This document shows positions 9,402 through 18,446 of a DNA stretch of 64,000 nt, piece after piece. The position numbers were made by a program, and so were the translations under genes. Each line of letters begins with the position of its first letter. The first letter of the stretch is position 1. The notes under the pieces were generated by a model. That model was not told where the DNA came from and ran no database searches. It saw only the letters and a list, made by a program, of their open reading frames with translations. The stretch lies in assembly GCF_003254115.1 (NCBI RefSeq), contig NZ_QKZV01000003.1:124001-188000 (forward strand), read 5' to 3'. The stretch is from Hydrotalea sandarakina. Its GTDB lineage: Bacteria; Bacteroidota; Bacteroidia; Chitinophagales; Chitinophagaceae.

Positions 9402-10166
9402 ATGGAACACTATACCATGAATCTAAACTTAAAAGTTTGGAGACAAAGCAGCAAAGAGGCAAAGGGTAGTTTTAAAATGTACCGAGTTGAAAATATTTCA
9501 TCGGAAATGAGTTTTTTAGAAATGTTTGATGTATTAAATGAACAACTCATAAAAGCCGGTGAAGACCCTATTGCATTTGACCACGATTGCAGAGAAGGAA
9601 TTTGCGGTATGTGTTCTATGTACATTAATGGTAAACCGCATGGCCCTTGGCAAGCCAACACTACTTGCCAATTACACATGAGAGCCTTTAAAAATGAAGA
9701 TACCATAGTAGTTGAACCTTGGAGAGCCAATGCATTCCCTGTAATAAAAGATTTAGTTGTAGATCGTTCAGCGTTTGACCGAATTATTCAGGCCGGCGGA
9801 TATATTTCTGTAAATACCGGTAACGCTGTAGATGGAAACGCAATTTTAATTGACAAAGACGATGCAGATAAAGCTTTTGCCGCAGCCATGTGTATTGGTT
9901 GTGGTGCTTGTGTTGCTGCTTGTAAAAACAGCAGCGCAATGCTTTTTGTATCTGCCAAAGTTTCTCACTTAGCTTTATTACCACAAGGCCATCCCGAACG
10001 TCATACCCGTGTTTTAAATATGATTGCACAAATGGATAAAGAGGGTTTTGGTGCTTGTACTAATACCGGTGCCTGTGAAGCAGCTTGTCCTAAAGAAATT
10101 TCTTTAACAAACATTGCCCGCTTAAATAGTGAATATATAGCAGCAAGCTTAGTGGCAGAAAAGTAG
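9402..10166 (+). CDS. sdhB: Succinate dehydrogenase/fumarate reductase iron-sulfur subunit
   Basis: This 254-residue electron-transfer subunit carries the three clusters of complex II. Cys63, Cys68 and Cys71 (CREGICGMC) with a fourth Cys about 16 residues on bind the [2Fe-2S] cluster. [11 protein letters not shown] near residue 165 and [12 protein letters not shown] near 220 bind the [4Fe-4S] and [3Fe-4S] clusters. It links the SdhA flavin to the haems and quinone site in SdhC. A second in-frame ATG at codon 6 (9417) is an alternative start. It is the last gene of the sdhCAB operon, followed by an intrinsic terminator. Confidence 0.97.
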   Translation: MEHYTMNLNLKVWRQSSKEAKGSFKMYRVENISSEMSFLEMFDVLNEQLIKAGEDPIAFDHDCREGICGMCSMYINGKPHGPWQANTTCQLHMRAFKNEDTIVVEPWRANAFPVIKDLVVDRSAFDRIIQAGGYISVNTGNAVDGNAILIDKDDADKAFAAAMCIGCGACVAACKNSSAMLFVSAKVSHLALLPQGHPERHTRVLNMIAQMDKEGFGACTNTGACEAACPKEISLTNIARLNSEYIAASLVAEK

Positions 10167-10189
10167 AAACTATATTATATCCCTACCAC

Positions 10190-10225
10190 ATCTCACCACT
10201 GACAAAGGGTGGTGAGATTTTTTTT
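10190..10225 (+). terminator. Intrinsic terminator of sdhCAB
   Basis: A 10-bp perfect stem (ATCTCACCAC at 10190-10199, GTGGTGAGAT at 10209-10218) with a 9-nt loop is followed by a run of eight T. It lies 24 bases after the sdhB stop. Confidence 0.9.
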
Positions 10226-10356
10226 GTAATTAATTATTACGTTAAGTTTTATTGTATATTGTATATTCGTATTATTCATTAAAATACATATTATGCTTGC
10301 CAGAAAAACGTAATCAACAGTTTACATAACCCCTTACCTATTCAGTTCAATTTTTT

Positions 10357-11076
10357 ATGCCTAACAGTTTTTTTGCTTTTAAACAGTTTACCATTCATCA
10401 GGATAAATGTGCAATGAAGGTTTGTACAGATGCCTGTCTTTTCGGTGCAATTTTGGCTAATTATCTTCAAAAACAAAAATTGAATAGTCTAGCAGACATA
10501 GGAACAGGAACAGGTTTATTAAGCTTAATGGTGGCACAGAAAAATAAATGTTTAATTGACGCATATGAAATAGATGAAAATGCCGCTTTACAAGCAGAAC
10601 AGAATTTTAATCGTTCACCATGGCATGCACAACTTCGCCTTATTAAAGGCAACATAAAAACACTGCACATTAATAAAAGCTATGATTGGATTATTTGCAA
10701 CCCACCTTTTTATGAAAACAGCCTGAAAAGCAATAACCAACATAAAAATATTGCCATGCACAGCCAGGAATTATTACTGGAAGATGTATTAAATATTTGC
10801 AATAAATGTTTAAATGAGCAAGGAAAATTTGCTGTTTTACTTCCCTACTTTCGAAGCACTGCTTTTATAAGCATGGCTCATCAAAAAAAATTTTTTCTTG
10901 AATACAAGATGGATGTTAAGCCAAGTCCTAAGCATCACTTTTTTAGAGCTATTTGTATTTTTTCTAAACAACCAACACCCTTGTTGGCTGATGATACCCT
11001 TACCATTCGTGAAGTCAATAACAATTACACTTTACCTTTTACCGAACTGCTAAAAGACTACTATCTCTTTTTGTAA
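10357..11076 (+). CDS. trmN6: tRNA1(Val) adenine-37 N6-methyltransferase-like (TrmN6/YfiC)
   Basis: A 239-residue class I SAM-dependent methyltransferase. The family N-terminus (FAFKQFTIHQDKCAMKVCTDACLFGA) is kept, followed by SAM motif I (LADIGTGTGLLSLM, about residues 46-59) and the adenine-N6 catalytic motif NPPFYENS near residue 112. In E. coli the orthologue methylates A37 of tRNA1-Val. The C-terminal part (RAICIFSK...) also fits YfiC. It is monocistronic and its 3' end faces the convergent dehydrogenase gene. Specificity is inferred from the family. Confidence 0.88.
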   Translation: MPNSFFAFKQFTIHQDKCAMKVCTDACLFGAILANYLQKQKLNSLADIGTGTGLLSLMVAQKNKCLIDAYEIDENAALQAEQNFNRSPWHAQLRLIKGNIKTLHINKSYDWIICNPPFYENSLKSNNQHKNIAMHSQELLLEDVLNICNKCLNEQGKFAVLLPYFRSTAFISMAHQKKFFLEYKMDVKPSPKHHFFRAICIFSKQPTPLLADDTLTIREVNNNYTLPFTELLKDYYLFL

Positions 11077-11087
11077 CAGCCTTACTT

Positions 11088-12284
11088 TTAGTGAGCTGCA
11101 TAATCAGCTAAATAATTAAAATGATTGGTTAATTGGCCTTGTTTTAATATGGTAGCCCGCTCTACCATATCATTACCGGAACCCAACAAATCGGGTAATA
11201 CATGTTTTATCAATTGTTCACCAAAATAACGACTGGCATCGCATGGCAACTCATTAGGTAAATTACCCACTGCAATTACATCAATACTGCCCGGTAAATA
11301 AGGAGCTGTTTTAGTAAAATTTTTTCTATCAACACCATAAACTGGGTCTTCAATAGTTTGGTCACCTAAGTTTATCGGAATTGAACCATGCGCATCATCA
11401 GTAATGTCAGAAATAGTTTGAATAGCAAAGTGTTCATCAATATCGGATAACTCAAATAACCGAGGCATATCTTCTGTCCAAAATATTCCATTCATTAAAA
11501 TGTCTGAACAATGGGCATAAGGCAAAAAACGACTTCTATAATCAGAAGGATTTGCATGAAAATGTTCTCGTTGATATGTTTTTAAGTGCTTATGGGTAAA
11601 TAAATCAGGCCCTTTCAATTGTACATAAACCGGATAGGTAAACTTTTTTTCCAAATATTCATCAGGTTCTACTTCTGTAATTCCCATTAAATTCATCACC
11701 TCTAAAATTCCATGTGCCACTCTTCCACTGCCGGTTACAACAATTTTTACGTTGGGTAATTTTAAACCAAAATATTGATGGATTAGTGAACGATAATCTT
11801 TCTCTTCATAAACTCTTCCCAGTTTATATAAACCCGTTCTGTTGCCATAACACATCATACCATTATGGGCACCTACAACACCTGCAAAAAAACCAAAGCC
11901 AATAACACGTTGCCCATCTTCATGTTCTAAGCATTCATAATCAATTAAAGTAATTTTTTTATCCATCATTGTATGAAATAATGCTTGATTATATGGTTGC
12001 TTTTTCCGAGTATGCGAGAAGAATAAATAAGTTTTGTTGGGAACCAGTGCATCTTTAGGTACTTCCTTAATGCCCATTAAAATATCGCAATCAGAAATAT
12101 CGTTCACTACAGCAATGCCGGCACGTTTGTATTCTTCATCACTAAAACAACGAGTATTTGATGATTCTACCACAATATTAATATCCTTAAAATGTTGCAT
12201 TATCCATTTGCATTGTGCAGGTATTAATGCTACTCGGCTATCGGAAGGAACCTTACCTTCTTTAATCAATCCAATCTTAATCAT
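11088..12284 (-). CDS. NAD(P)-dependent dehydrogenase, alanine dehydrogenase/saccharopine dehydrogenase-like
   Basis: The 398-residue protein has the N-terminal domain of the alanine dehydrogenase/PNT family (MIKIGLIKEGKVPSDSRVAL, about 1-130) and a Rossmann domain with VVTGSGRVAHGILEVMNLMG near residue 185. Homologues in Bacteroidota are annotated as alanine dehydrogenase, lysine-ketoglutarate reductase or saccharopine dehydrogenase (lysine-forming). The mid-protein section and C-terminus resemble the saccharopine/LKR branch more than true Ald, but substrate residues are not decisive by eye. It is a single gene, convergent with trmN6. The oxidoreductase call is sure, the substrate not. Confidence 0.8.
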   Translation of the reverse strand: MIKIGLIKEGKVPSDSRVALIPAQCKWIMQHFKDINIVVESSNTRCFSDEEYKRAGIAVVNDISDCDILMGIKEVPKDALVPNKTYLFFSHTRKKQPYNQALFHTMMDKKITLIDYECLEHEDGQRVIGFGFFAGVVGAHNGMMCYGNRTGLYKLGRVYEEKDYRSLIHQYFGLKLPNVKIVVTGSGRVAHGILEVMNLMGITEVEPDEYLEKKFTYPVYVQLKGPDLFTHKHLKTYQREHFHANPSDYRSRFLPYAHCSDILMNGIFWTEDMPRLFELSDIDEHFAIQTISDITDDAHGSIPINLGDQTIEDPVYGVDRKNFTKTAPYLPGSIDVIAVGNLPNELPCDASRYFGEQLIKHVLPDLLGSGNDMVERATILKQGQLTNHFNYLADYAAH

Positions 12285-12492
12285 ACAGCAAACTTTTACT
12301 GCCTAAAGTTATTTTATTCAATACAAATTGTAACAATTTAGGCATCTTTTAATACGAATTAGTTAGATGCATTAAAATAGTTGGAAGATAAGTTATTAAA
12401 ATAAATTGCATTATTTTAATTTATTGAAATAGGCAAACCTAACAAAAATCATTTTTTAAAATTTCCATCAAATGTTATTTTGCAAATAAAAC

Positions 12493-13779
12493 ATGCAAAC
12501 AATTGAGTATGTAACTGCAGCCAATGCATTATCCATTATACAAAGCAATCAAAGAGTATTTATACACGGCAGTGCCTGTACACCACTTTTTTTATTAAGA
12601 GAATTAGCCAAAGAAGCACCACGCTTACAAAATGTGGAAACTGTATTTATTACGGTACAAGGTGATATCGTAATTGATAAACCGGAATATCAAAACGCTT
12701 TTCACATTAACTGTTTGTTTGTATCTGCATCTGTTCGCGAAGCCGTAAACAGTGGTCGTGCCGATTTTATTCCCGCATTTTTAAGTGATATACCCGATTT
12801 GTTTAAAAAGAATGTGCTTCCCATTGATGTGGCCATTGTTCAAGTTTCACCACCCGATGAGCATGGCTATTGCACTTTAGGCTTATCGGTTGATATTGCT
12901 CGTACAGCTGTAAACACGGCTAAATATATTATTGCGCAAGTAAACCCCAATATGCCCCGAACACATGGAGACGGGTTGTTGCATGTTAGTCATATTACAA
13001 AAATGGTTTATCACGAAGAGGCTTTACCTGAATTAGATTATGCCAGTAAAACCGGTGCAGCCGAAATTCAAATTGGAAAATATATTGCTGAAATGATTGA
13101 TGACGGAAGCACACTTCAATTGGGAATCGGCACCATTCCAGATGCTGTTTTAAAATCATTACACAATCACAAAAACTTAGGTTTACATACCGAAATGTGT
13201 AGTGATGGTGTGATAGATTTAATGGAAAAGGATGTAATTAACAATAAGTTTAAAAAAATTCACCCCAATAAAAATGTTACCAGCTTTGCTTTTGGTACCA
13301 AACGATTGTATAGTTATGTAAATGATAACCCTGCTTTTGCTTTTTTAGATATTGATTATGTAAATGACCCTCATGTTATTAGAAGAAACAATAAGGTAAT
13401 TGCCATTAATAGTGCTATTGAGGTTGATATTACAGGGCAAATTTGTGCCGATAGCATTGGCACCTATCAATATAGCGGTATTGGTGGCCAAATGGATTTT
13501 ATGCGAGGTGCTGCTTTAAGTGAAGGAGGTAAACCCATTATTGCCTTAACAAGCAGAACTAAAAAAGGAATATCACGCATTACCCCACATTTAAAAGAAG
13601 GAGCCGGCGTTGTTACAACACGTGGCCACATTCATTATGTTGTTACAGAATTTGGAGTTGCTTATTTATATGGAAAAAATTTACGGCAACGTGCAAAAGC
13701 TTTAATAGCCATTGCTCACCCCGATGACAGAGAGACATTAGCCAAGAGTTGCTTTGAACGATTTAAAATTTTTGTTTAA
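12493..13779 (+). CDS. Acetyl-CoA hydrolase/4-hydroxybutyrate CoA-transferase family
   Basis: The 428-residue protein has both halves of the Cat1/Cat2 CoA-transferase fold. Visible marks are VSPPDEHGYCTLGLSVD, GSTLQLGIGTIPDAVL, LHTEMCSDGVIDL, the segment INSAIEVDITGQ holding the Glu that forms the CoA thioester intermediate, and YSGIGGQMDFMRGA near the C-terminus. These enzymes transfer CoA between acyl-CoA and acetate, succinate or 4-hydroxybutyrate. Linkage gives no hint as to the acyl group: the gene is monocistronic, with tRNA-Leu just downstream. Confidence 0.88.
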   Translation: MQTIEYVTAANALSIIQSNQRVFIHGSACTPLFLLRELAKEAPRLQNVETVFITVQGDIVIDKPEYQNAFHINCLFVSASVREAVNSGRADFIPAFLSDIPDLFKKNVLPIDVAIVQVSPPDEHGYCTLGLSVDIARTAVNTAKYIIAQVNPNMPRTHGDGLLHVSHITKMVYHEEALPELDYASKTGAAEIQIGKYIAEMIDDGSTLQLGIGTIPDAVLKSLHNHKNLGLHTEMCSDGVIDLMEKDVINNKFKKIHPNKNVTSFAFGTKRLYSYVNDNPAFAFLDIDYVNDPHVIRRNNKVIAINSAIEVDITGQICADSIGTYQYSGIGGQMDFMRGAALSEGGKPIIALTSRTKKGISRITPHLKEGAGVVTTRGHIHYVVTEFGVAYLYGKNLRQRAKALIAIAHPDDRETLAKSCFERFKIFV

Positions 13780-13842
13780 TCAATAAAATTATGGCACCGA
13801 ATTTTGTGTATTAAAGCATATAATGTAATATTGCAGCCCCAA

Positions 13843-13926
13843 GCCCAGATGGCGGAACTGGTAGACGCGCCAGACTCAAAATCTGGTTATCGCAAGGTAG
13901 TGCAGGTTCGATTCCTGTTCTGGGCA
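13843..13926 (+). tRNA. tRNA-Leu (anticodon CAA)
   Basis: The acceptor arms GCCCAGA (13843-13849) and TCTGGGC (13919-13925) pair fully, with discriminator A at 13926. The anticodon stem CCAGA/TCTGG encloses the loop CTCAAAA, giving anticodon CAA for UUG codons. There is a long variable arm, as in class II leucine tRNAs, and a standard T arm (GTTCGATTC). CCA is not encoded. Confidence 0.96.
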
Positions 13927-13927
13927 C

Positions 13928-13954
13928 AAAAGTGGTTGTAAAACCACTTTTTTT
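13928..13954 (+). terminator. Terminator of tRNA-Leu
   Basis: A 10-bp stem (AAAAGTGGTT at 13928-13937, AACCACTTTT at 13942-13951) with a 4-nt loop and T run starts two bases after the tRNA. Confidence 0.85.
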
Positions 13955-14076
13955 ATGCCCCATTGCTATTAAAACATAATAGATTGTACACACCAATGAT
14001 TCCTTATTTTTTGTTGTTACAATAACACAAACAAATGTTCATATTAATTATCTTTAGCCGCTAAAACCAGAGAAGC

Positions 14077-15054
14077 ATGTTGAAAGTAGGAGTATTTGGC
14101 GTTGGCCATTTGGGAAAATACCACTTAAATAATTGGAAAGAAATTGAGGGTGTTAAATTAGTTGGTTTTTTTGATCCGAATAATGAAGAAGCAAAATTGG
14201 TTGCTGAGCAATATGGCATAAAACGCTTTTTAGATGAAGAAAAGTTGATAGATGCTTGCGATATTATTGATGTTGTGGTGCCCACCGACAAACACTTTGA
14301 AATATGTATGTTAGCCATTCGAAAAGGCAAGCATGTATTTGTTGAAAAACCTTTTACCCATACCATACAGGAGGCCAAAAGCTTGGTAAACATGGTTAAA
14401 GAAGCGAACGTTAAATTACAGGTGGGTCATGTTGAACGCTTTAACCCGGCTTATTTAGCACTAAAAGATGTACAATTAAACCCCATGTTTATTGAAGTAC
14501 ATCGTTTGGCTCAATTCAACCCTAGAGGAACTGAAGTAAGTGTTATCCTTGACTTAATGATCCATGATATAGATATTATTTTAAGCTTAGTTAAAAGCGG
14601 GGTAAAAAATATTTATGCAAGTGGTGTTGCAGTTATGACAGAAACACCAGATATAGCCAATGTTCGTATAGAATTCAATAATGGTTGTGTTGCCAACTTA
14701 ACCAGTAGCCGTATAAGCATGAAAAAAATGCGTAAAATTCGTTTGTTTCAAAAAGATGCTTATTATGGCATTGACTTCTTAGAAAAGAAAACGGAAATAA
14801 TTACGCTAAAACAACCGCAAGACGACAATAGCTTTACGTTTGATATTGAAACACCACATGGAACCAAAACCATTGCTGTATCAAATCCTGAAATTCAACC
14901 GGCTAATGCTATTTTGTTAGAATTACAAAGTTTTGTTGATGCCATTAACAACAATACCCCCACGTTAGTTAGCGAAATAGATGGATTGTTGGCGCTTGAA
15001 GTAGCCCACCAAATTCTGCAGAAAATTAATAGCAATAATATTGCTATGTCATAA
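14077..15054 (+). CDS. Gfo/Idh/MocA-family NAD(P)-dependent oxidoreductase
   Basis: The 325-residue protein starts with a Rossmann motif (VGVFGVGHLGKYHLNNW). It has the family signature VEKPFTHTIQEAKSLV near residue 91, with the catalytic-type Lys-Pro, and VGHVERFNPAY near 116. Members oxidise or reduce sugars, often UDP-sugars in surface-polysaccharide synthesis. The next two genes, a sugar-phosphate transferase 9 bases downstream and a FemAB-like protein, form an operon with it and favour a polysaccharide role. TATCTTTA at 14049-14056 resembles a -7 box with one mismatch. Confidence 0.85.
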   Translation: MLKVGVFGVGHLGKYHLNNWKEIEGVKLVGFFDPNNEEAKLVAEQYGIKRFLDEEKLIDACDIIDVVVPTDKHFEICMLAIRKGKHVFVEKPFTHTIQEAKSLVNMVKEANVKLQVGHVERFNPAYLALKDVQLNPMFIEVHRLAQFNPRGTEVSVILDLMIHDIDIILSLVKSGVKNIYASGVAVMTETPDIANVRIEFNNGCVANLTSSRISMKKMRKIRLFQKDAYYGIDFLEKKTEIITLKQPQDDNSFTFDIETPHGTKTIAVSNPEIQPANAILLELQSFVDAINNNTPTLVSEIDGLLALEVAHQILQKINSNNIAMS

Positions 15055-15063
15055 CTTAATGCC

Positions 15064-15720
15064 ATGTTTTATAAAACTTTGGAAATAGAGTTAGCAGATA
15101 AAAAAGGTCAATGGCAGCCCATGCAAAACAAACATATTTTGTATGGAATAACTAAACGCGTTATTGATGTTTTATTTTCAATAACAGCAATTATTCTATT
15201 ACTTCCGCTGATTATTTTCATTGCTATTAAAACCAAATTTTCTTCACCGGGAAGTGTTTTTTATTCTCAACAACGTGTAGGATATAAAGGAGTGCCGTTT
15301 ACTATTTATAAATTTAGAAGTATGTACGCTGATGCGGAAGTAAATGGGCCTCAGCTATCAAGTGATACGGATGACCGTATTACCCCCTGGGGAAAAATTA
15401 TGCGGAAATGGCGGTTAGATGAAATACCACAATTATGGAATATTATTAAAGGGGATATGTCGCTGGTTGGACCAAGACCTGAAAGGCAGTTCTATACTAA
15501 TCAACTAATACAAATAGTACCCAACTATGCCTCACTGTTTCTGGTAAAACCGGGATTAACATCCTTAGGCATGATAGAGTTTGGATATGCATCAAACCTC
15601 AATGAATTAATAGAAAGAGCGGAATATGATTTGATTTATATTCAGAAAAGATCATTTTTATTAGACATGGCCATTATTTTAAAAACCTTCCTTATTATTT
15701 TATTAGGCAAAGGGAAATAA
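15064..15720 (+). CDS. Sugar-phosphate transferase (WbaP/PglC-like polyprenyl-phosphate transferase)
   Basis: A 218-residue bacterial sugar transferase. A hydrophobic segment (about 29-55, LFSITAIILLLPLIIFIAI) precedes the catalytic domain with GSVFYSQQRVGYKG, FTIYKFRSM, WGKIMRKWRLDEIPQLWN and DMSLVGPRPER, all hallmarks of monotopic phosphoglycosyl transferases. These load the first sugar-1-phosphate of a glycan onto undecaprenyl phosphate at the inner membrane. The short form without extra N-terminal helices resembles PglC more than WbaP. The sugar is unknown; the oxidoreductase gene upstream may help make it. Confidence 0.92.
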   Translation: MFYKTLEIELADKKGQWQPMQNKHILYGITKRVIDVLFSITAIILLLPLIIFIAIKTKFSSPGSVFYSQQRVGYKGVPFTIYKFRSMYADAEVNGPQLSSDTDDRITPWGKIMRKWRLDEIPQLWNIIKGDMSLVGPRPERQFYTNQLIQIVPNYASLFLVKPGLTSLGMIEFGYASNLNELIERAEYDLIYIQKRSFLLDMAIILKTFLIILLGKGK

Positions 15721-15726
15721 AGCGTT

Positions 15727-16647
15727 ATGCAGGATAGCAATTGGCAAATAATACCCGCATCCGCAATAGATGAAGTAAAATGGAACCATTGCATTAATCA
15801 ATCAATCCAACCAAGCATTTACGCCCAATCATTTTATTTAAATGCTTTATGCGCAAATTGGTTAGCATTTGTTTATAAAGATTATGAAGCTGTTATACCG
15901 GTTCCATTTAAAAAAAAATGGAGCTTTCAGTATTGTTATCAACCCCCATTTATACAACAATTGGGTTTATTTGCTGCTAATATTAATGAAGACTTACTAA
16001 AAGGAATTAATCATGTTATAAAACATTTCAACTACGGAGATTTATATATTCCGTACCCACAATTACCTAAAGAACTTAAAAAGTGCAAAGCGATATTAAA
16101 AGATAACTTTGAGTTACATCTACATAACGGCTATGCATTTATACAACAAAATTATTCTGGTGATTTAATTCGGAATTTAGAAAAAGCACAAAAGCATAAT
16201 TTAGTACTTGCGGAAGACCTTCATCCGCAGGTGGTATTAGAAGCATTTTATAGATTATATGGTAATACCATGAATTTATCCCGGCAACATACCAACACGT
16301 TTTTACAGCTTTTATTAAAAACAGAGATGCAAAATAAATTTTTGGTATTAGGAGTTCATAATACCAACCAAAGGCTTGTTTCGGGGGGCATTTTCTTAAT
16401 GCATGAAAGCAGCGTTTATAACATCATACATTTTGTGAATGAAGAAGGAAGAAAACAAAGTGCAGGTCATTTTTTAATTGATCAATGCATAAGAAAGGTT
16501 GCGGGTAATAGCAAAATTTTCGATTTTGAAGGCTCATCTTTGCCGGGCGTACAGTCGTTTTACAAAAACTTTCATCCAAAGCACAGTCCTTATTGGCATA
16601 TACACATTAATCAATTACCAATTCCATTGCGTTGGTTAAAACAATGA
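15727..16647 (+). CDS. FemAB/GNAT-like acyltransferase-fold protein
   Basis: The 306 residues fit the FemAB-related GNAT family by pattern: an N-terminal half with YAQSFYLNAL and VIPVPFKKKW, then a C-terminal GNAT core (LVSGGIFLMHESSVYNIIHF, AGHFLIDQCI, FDFEGSSLPGVQSFYKNF). Such proteins sit in exopolysaccharide and cell-wall gene clusters and may add aminoacyl or acyl groups. It follows the sugar transferase by 6 bases, so it very likely belongs to the same pathway. Its last 12 bases overlap the 3' end of ispD on the other strand. No precise function is assigned. Confidence 0.75.
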   Translation: MQDSNWQIIPASAIDEVKWNHCINQSIQPSIYAQSFYLNALCANWLAFVYKDYEAVIPVPFKKKWSFQYCYQPPFIQQLGLFAANINEDLLKGINHVIKHFNYGDLYIPYPQLPKELKKCKAILKDNFELHLHNGYAFIQQNYSGDLIRNLEKAQKHNLVLAEDLHPQVVLEAFYRLYGNTMNLSRQHTNTFLQLLLKTEMQNKFLVLGVHNTNQRLVSGGIFLMHESSVYNIIHFVNEEGRKQSAGHFLIDQCIRKVAGNSKIFDFEGSSLPGVQSFYKNFHPKHSPYWHIHINQLPIPLRWLKQ

Positions 16648-17319
16648 AGGATCATCAAGAAACTTTTCGGCTATCAGTAAGTCAATAGGGCGTGTAATTT
16701 TTATGTTTTGATGTTCACCTTCAATTAAGTGTATGGGGACACCACTATACTCAACCACAGTTGCTTCATCGGTAAATTCAGGTTGATGTTCTTGCTGAAA
16801 AGCAGACAACAAAATGTCACTTCTAAAGGTTTGTGGTGTTTGAACTAAAAATATTTCATCGCGATTTAAAGGCTTTGAAGTATCATTAATTGTTTGCCGA
16901 ATACTATCAGTAGCTTTAATGGCAGGTATTGCACTTCCCTTTTCCATGGCTTGCTGATAACATTGTTGAATAAGTTTTGTACTAATTAAACAACGCACTG
17001 CATCATGAACAAAAATAATAGCATTGGTTTGTGGTGGAATAACAGATAAACCGGCCTTTACCGAATGAAAACGTGTAACACCACCAGCAACAAGCCGTAT
17101 ACGTTGATGAAGCGGTATTTTTTCAATAAGTTCCATACCCATGTTTAAATAGGCATCCGGCAATACCAATATAATTTGTAAGTCAGGAAACGACAACAAA
17201 AAAGTTTCGAGGGTATATTGTAATACAGGCTTGTTTTTAAGCGGTAAAAACTGTTTAGGTAAGGCACTTCCCATTCTAACTCCGGAGCCACCGGCAACAA
17301 TTATCGCAATTTTTTGCAT
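16636..17319 (-). CDS. ispD: 2-C-methyl-D-erythritol 4-phosphate cytidylyltransferase
   Basis: IspD makes CDP-methylerythritol, the third step of the MEP isoprenoid pathway. The 227 residues begin MQKIAIIVAGGSGVRMG, the nucleotide-binding signature, with PKQFLPLKNKPVL next and VHDAVRCLIS near residue 104. TDEATVVEYSGVPIHLIEG and KITRPIDLLIAE close the protein, as in the family. An in-frame ATG eight codons upstream (17343) exists, but the chosen start puts the conserved AIIVAGGSG at the usual distance from the N-terminus. The 3' end overlaps the FemAB-like gene by 12 bases. Confidence 0.95.
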   Translation of the reverse strand: MQKIAIIVAGGSGVRMGSALPKQFLPLKNKPVLQYTLETFLLSFPDLQIILVLPDAYLNMGMELIEKIPLHQRIRLVAGGVTRFHSVKAGLSVIPPQTNAIIFVHDAVRCLISTKLIQQCYQQAMEKGSAIPAIKATDSIRQTINDTSKPLNRDEIFLVQTPQTFRSDILLSAFQQEHQPEFTDEATVVEYSGVPIHLIEGEHQNIKITRPIDLLIAEKFLDDPSLF

Positions 17320-17380
17320 GGAATGAATATTCGTTAATTGCAAAAGTAGCTGTAAATCTGAATTACAAAACTAGTAGCCG

Positions 17381-18343
17381 CTATTGTTCACCATATATAC
17401 CAATTTCGAATAAACCATTACTGGTTTTTGCAGCACGATACATACCGGCACTATTAAATACCATTGCAATATTTCCTTTCGCATCAACGCCAATCATACC
17501 TCCTTCCCCATTCATGGCAACTAATTTTTTATGTACCACTTCGTGCATAGCCTCTTGCAATGTAAAGCCTTTATATTCCATTAAGCAACTAACATCATGT
17601 GCTGCAACAGCTCTTAAAAACATTTCACCATGGCCGGTACAACTAATACCACAAGTTGCATTATTGGCATAAGTACCTGCACCGATTACGGGGCTGTCGC
17701 CAATGCGACCATATTTTTTATTAGTCATGCCACCTGTACTGGTTGCTGCGGCAATATTTCCATCTGCATCGCAAGCCACAGCACCAACGGTTCCAAATTT
17801 TTTATCACGGAGTAACTCTTCCAAATGGTGGTTGGTATGATCTAAAGAATAATTATCACTATCGCGAATCGCTTTCCATTGTTCATATCTGAAAGGCGAG
17901 AAAAAATATTCATCGGGTTCCAACTTAACTCCTTGTTTAATAGCAAAGTCATTAGCACCCTTGCCACTTAAAAAAACGTGATTACTATGCAGCATTACTT
18001 CAGTGGCCAATACAATGGGATTTCGAACATTACGAACACCGGCAACTGCACCGGCATTTAATGTATTACCATCCATAATAGCTGCATCCATTTCTTGAAC
18101 GCCTTTTTTTGTAAAAACAGCACCACGTCCTGCATTAAACAAAACATTATCTTCTAATACAACAATTGCTGCTTTAACTGCATTTATGGCACTTCCACCA
18201 TTTTCCAAAACTGCATATCCGGCTTGCAATGCAGCATTCAAACCTTGTTCATAAGCCTTTTCTAACTGTGGAGTCATATCTTCTTTTAAAATAGTGCCTG
18301 CTCCACCATGAATTACCAATGCGTATGTTGACATTCCTTTCAA
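17381..18343 (-). CDS. Isoaspartyl peptidase/L-asparaginase (plant-type, Ntn hydrolase)
   Basis: The 320-residue precursor of an N-terminal-nucleophile hydrolase. Opening motif VIHGGAGTI, then FNAGRGAVFTKKGVQEMDAAIMDG, and the autocleavage site KFGTVGAV near residue 185, where the Thr becomes the nucleophile of the beta chain. Substrate motifs GRIGDSPVIGAGTYA and TGHGEMFLRA follow. The enzyme cleaves beta-aspartyl dipeptides and asparagine in the cytoplasm; no signal peptide is visible. A second ATG at codon 4 (18334) may be the true start. Confidence 0.93.
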   Translation of the reverse strand: MKGMSTYALVIHGGAGTILKEDMTPQLEKAYEQGLNAALQAGYAVLENGGSAINAVKAAIVVLEDNVLFNAGRGAVFTKKGVQEMDAAIMDGNTLNAGAVAGVRNVRNPIVLATEVMLHSNHVFLSGKGANDFAIKQGVKLEPDEYFFSPFRYEQWKAIRDSDNYSLDHTNHHLEELLRDKKFGTVGAVACDADGNIAAATSTGGMTNKKYGRIGDSPVIGAGTYANNATCGISCTGHGEMFLRAVAAHDVSCLMEYKGFTLQEAMHEVVHKKLVAMNGEGGMIGVDAKGNIAMVFNSAGMYRAAKTSNGLFEIGIYGEQ

Positions 18344-18446
18344 AATTTCTTCCCCGAAATTAGAAAATGGAATGAAACAGAATTTTGAAATATATTGAAC
18401 GAATGCTGAACAACCTGCAATAAAAATGCGGAAATTTTAAACAAAG

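Noticed and set aside
13811-13996. A 61-codon minus-strand ORF over the tRNA-Leu region
   Set aside because: It is antisense to the tRNA and its terminator; no independent coding sign.
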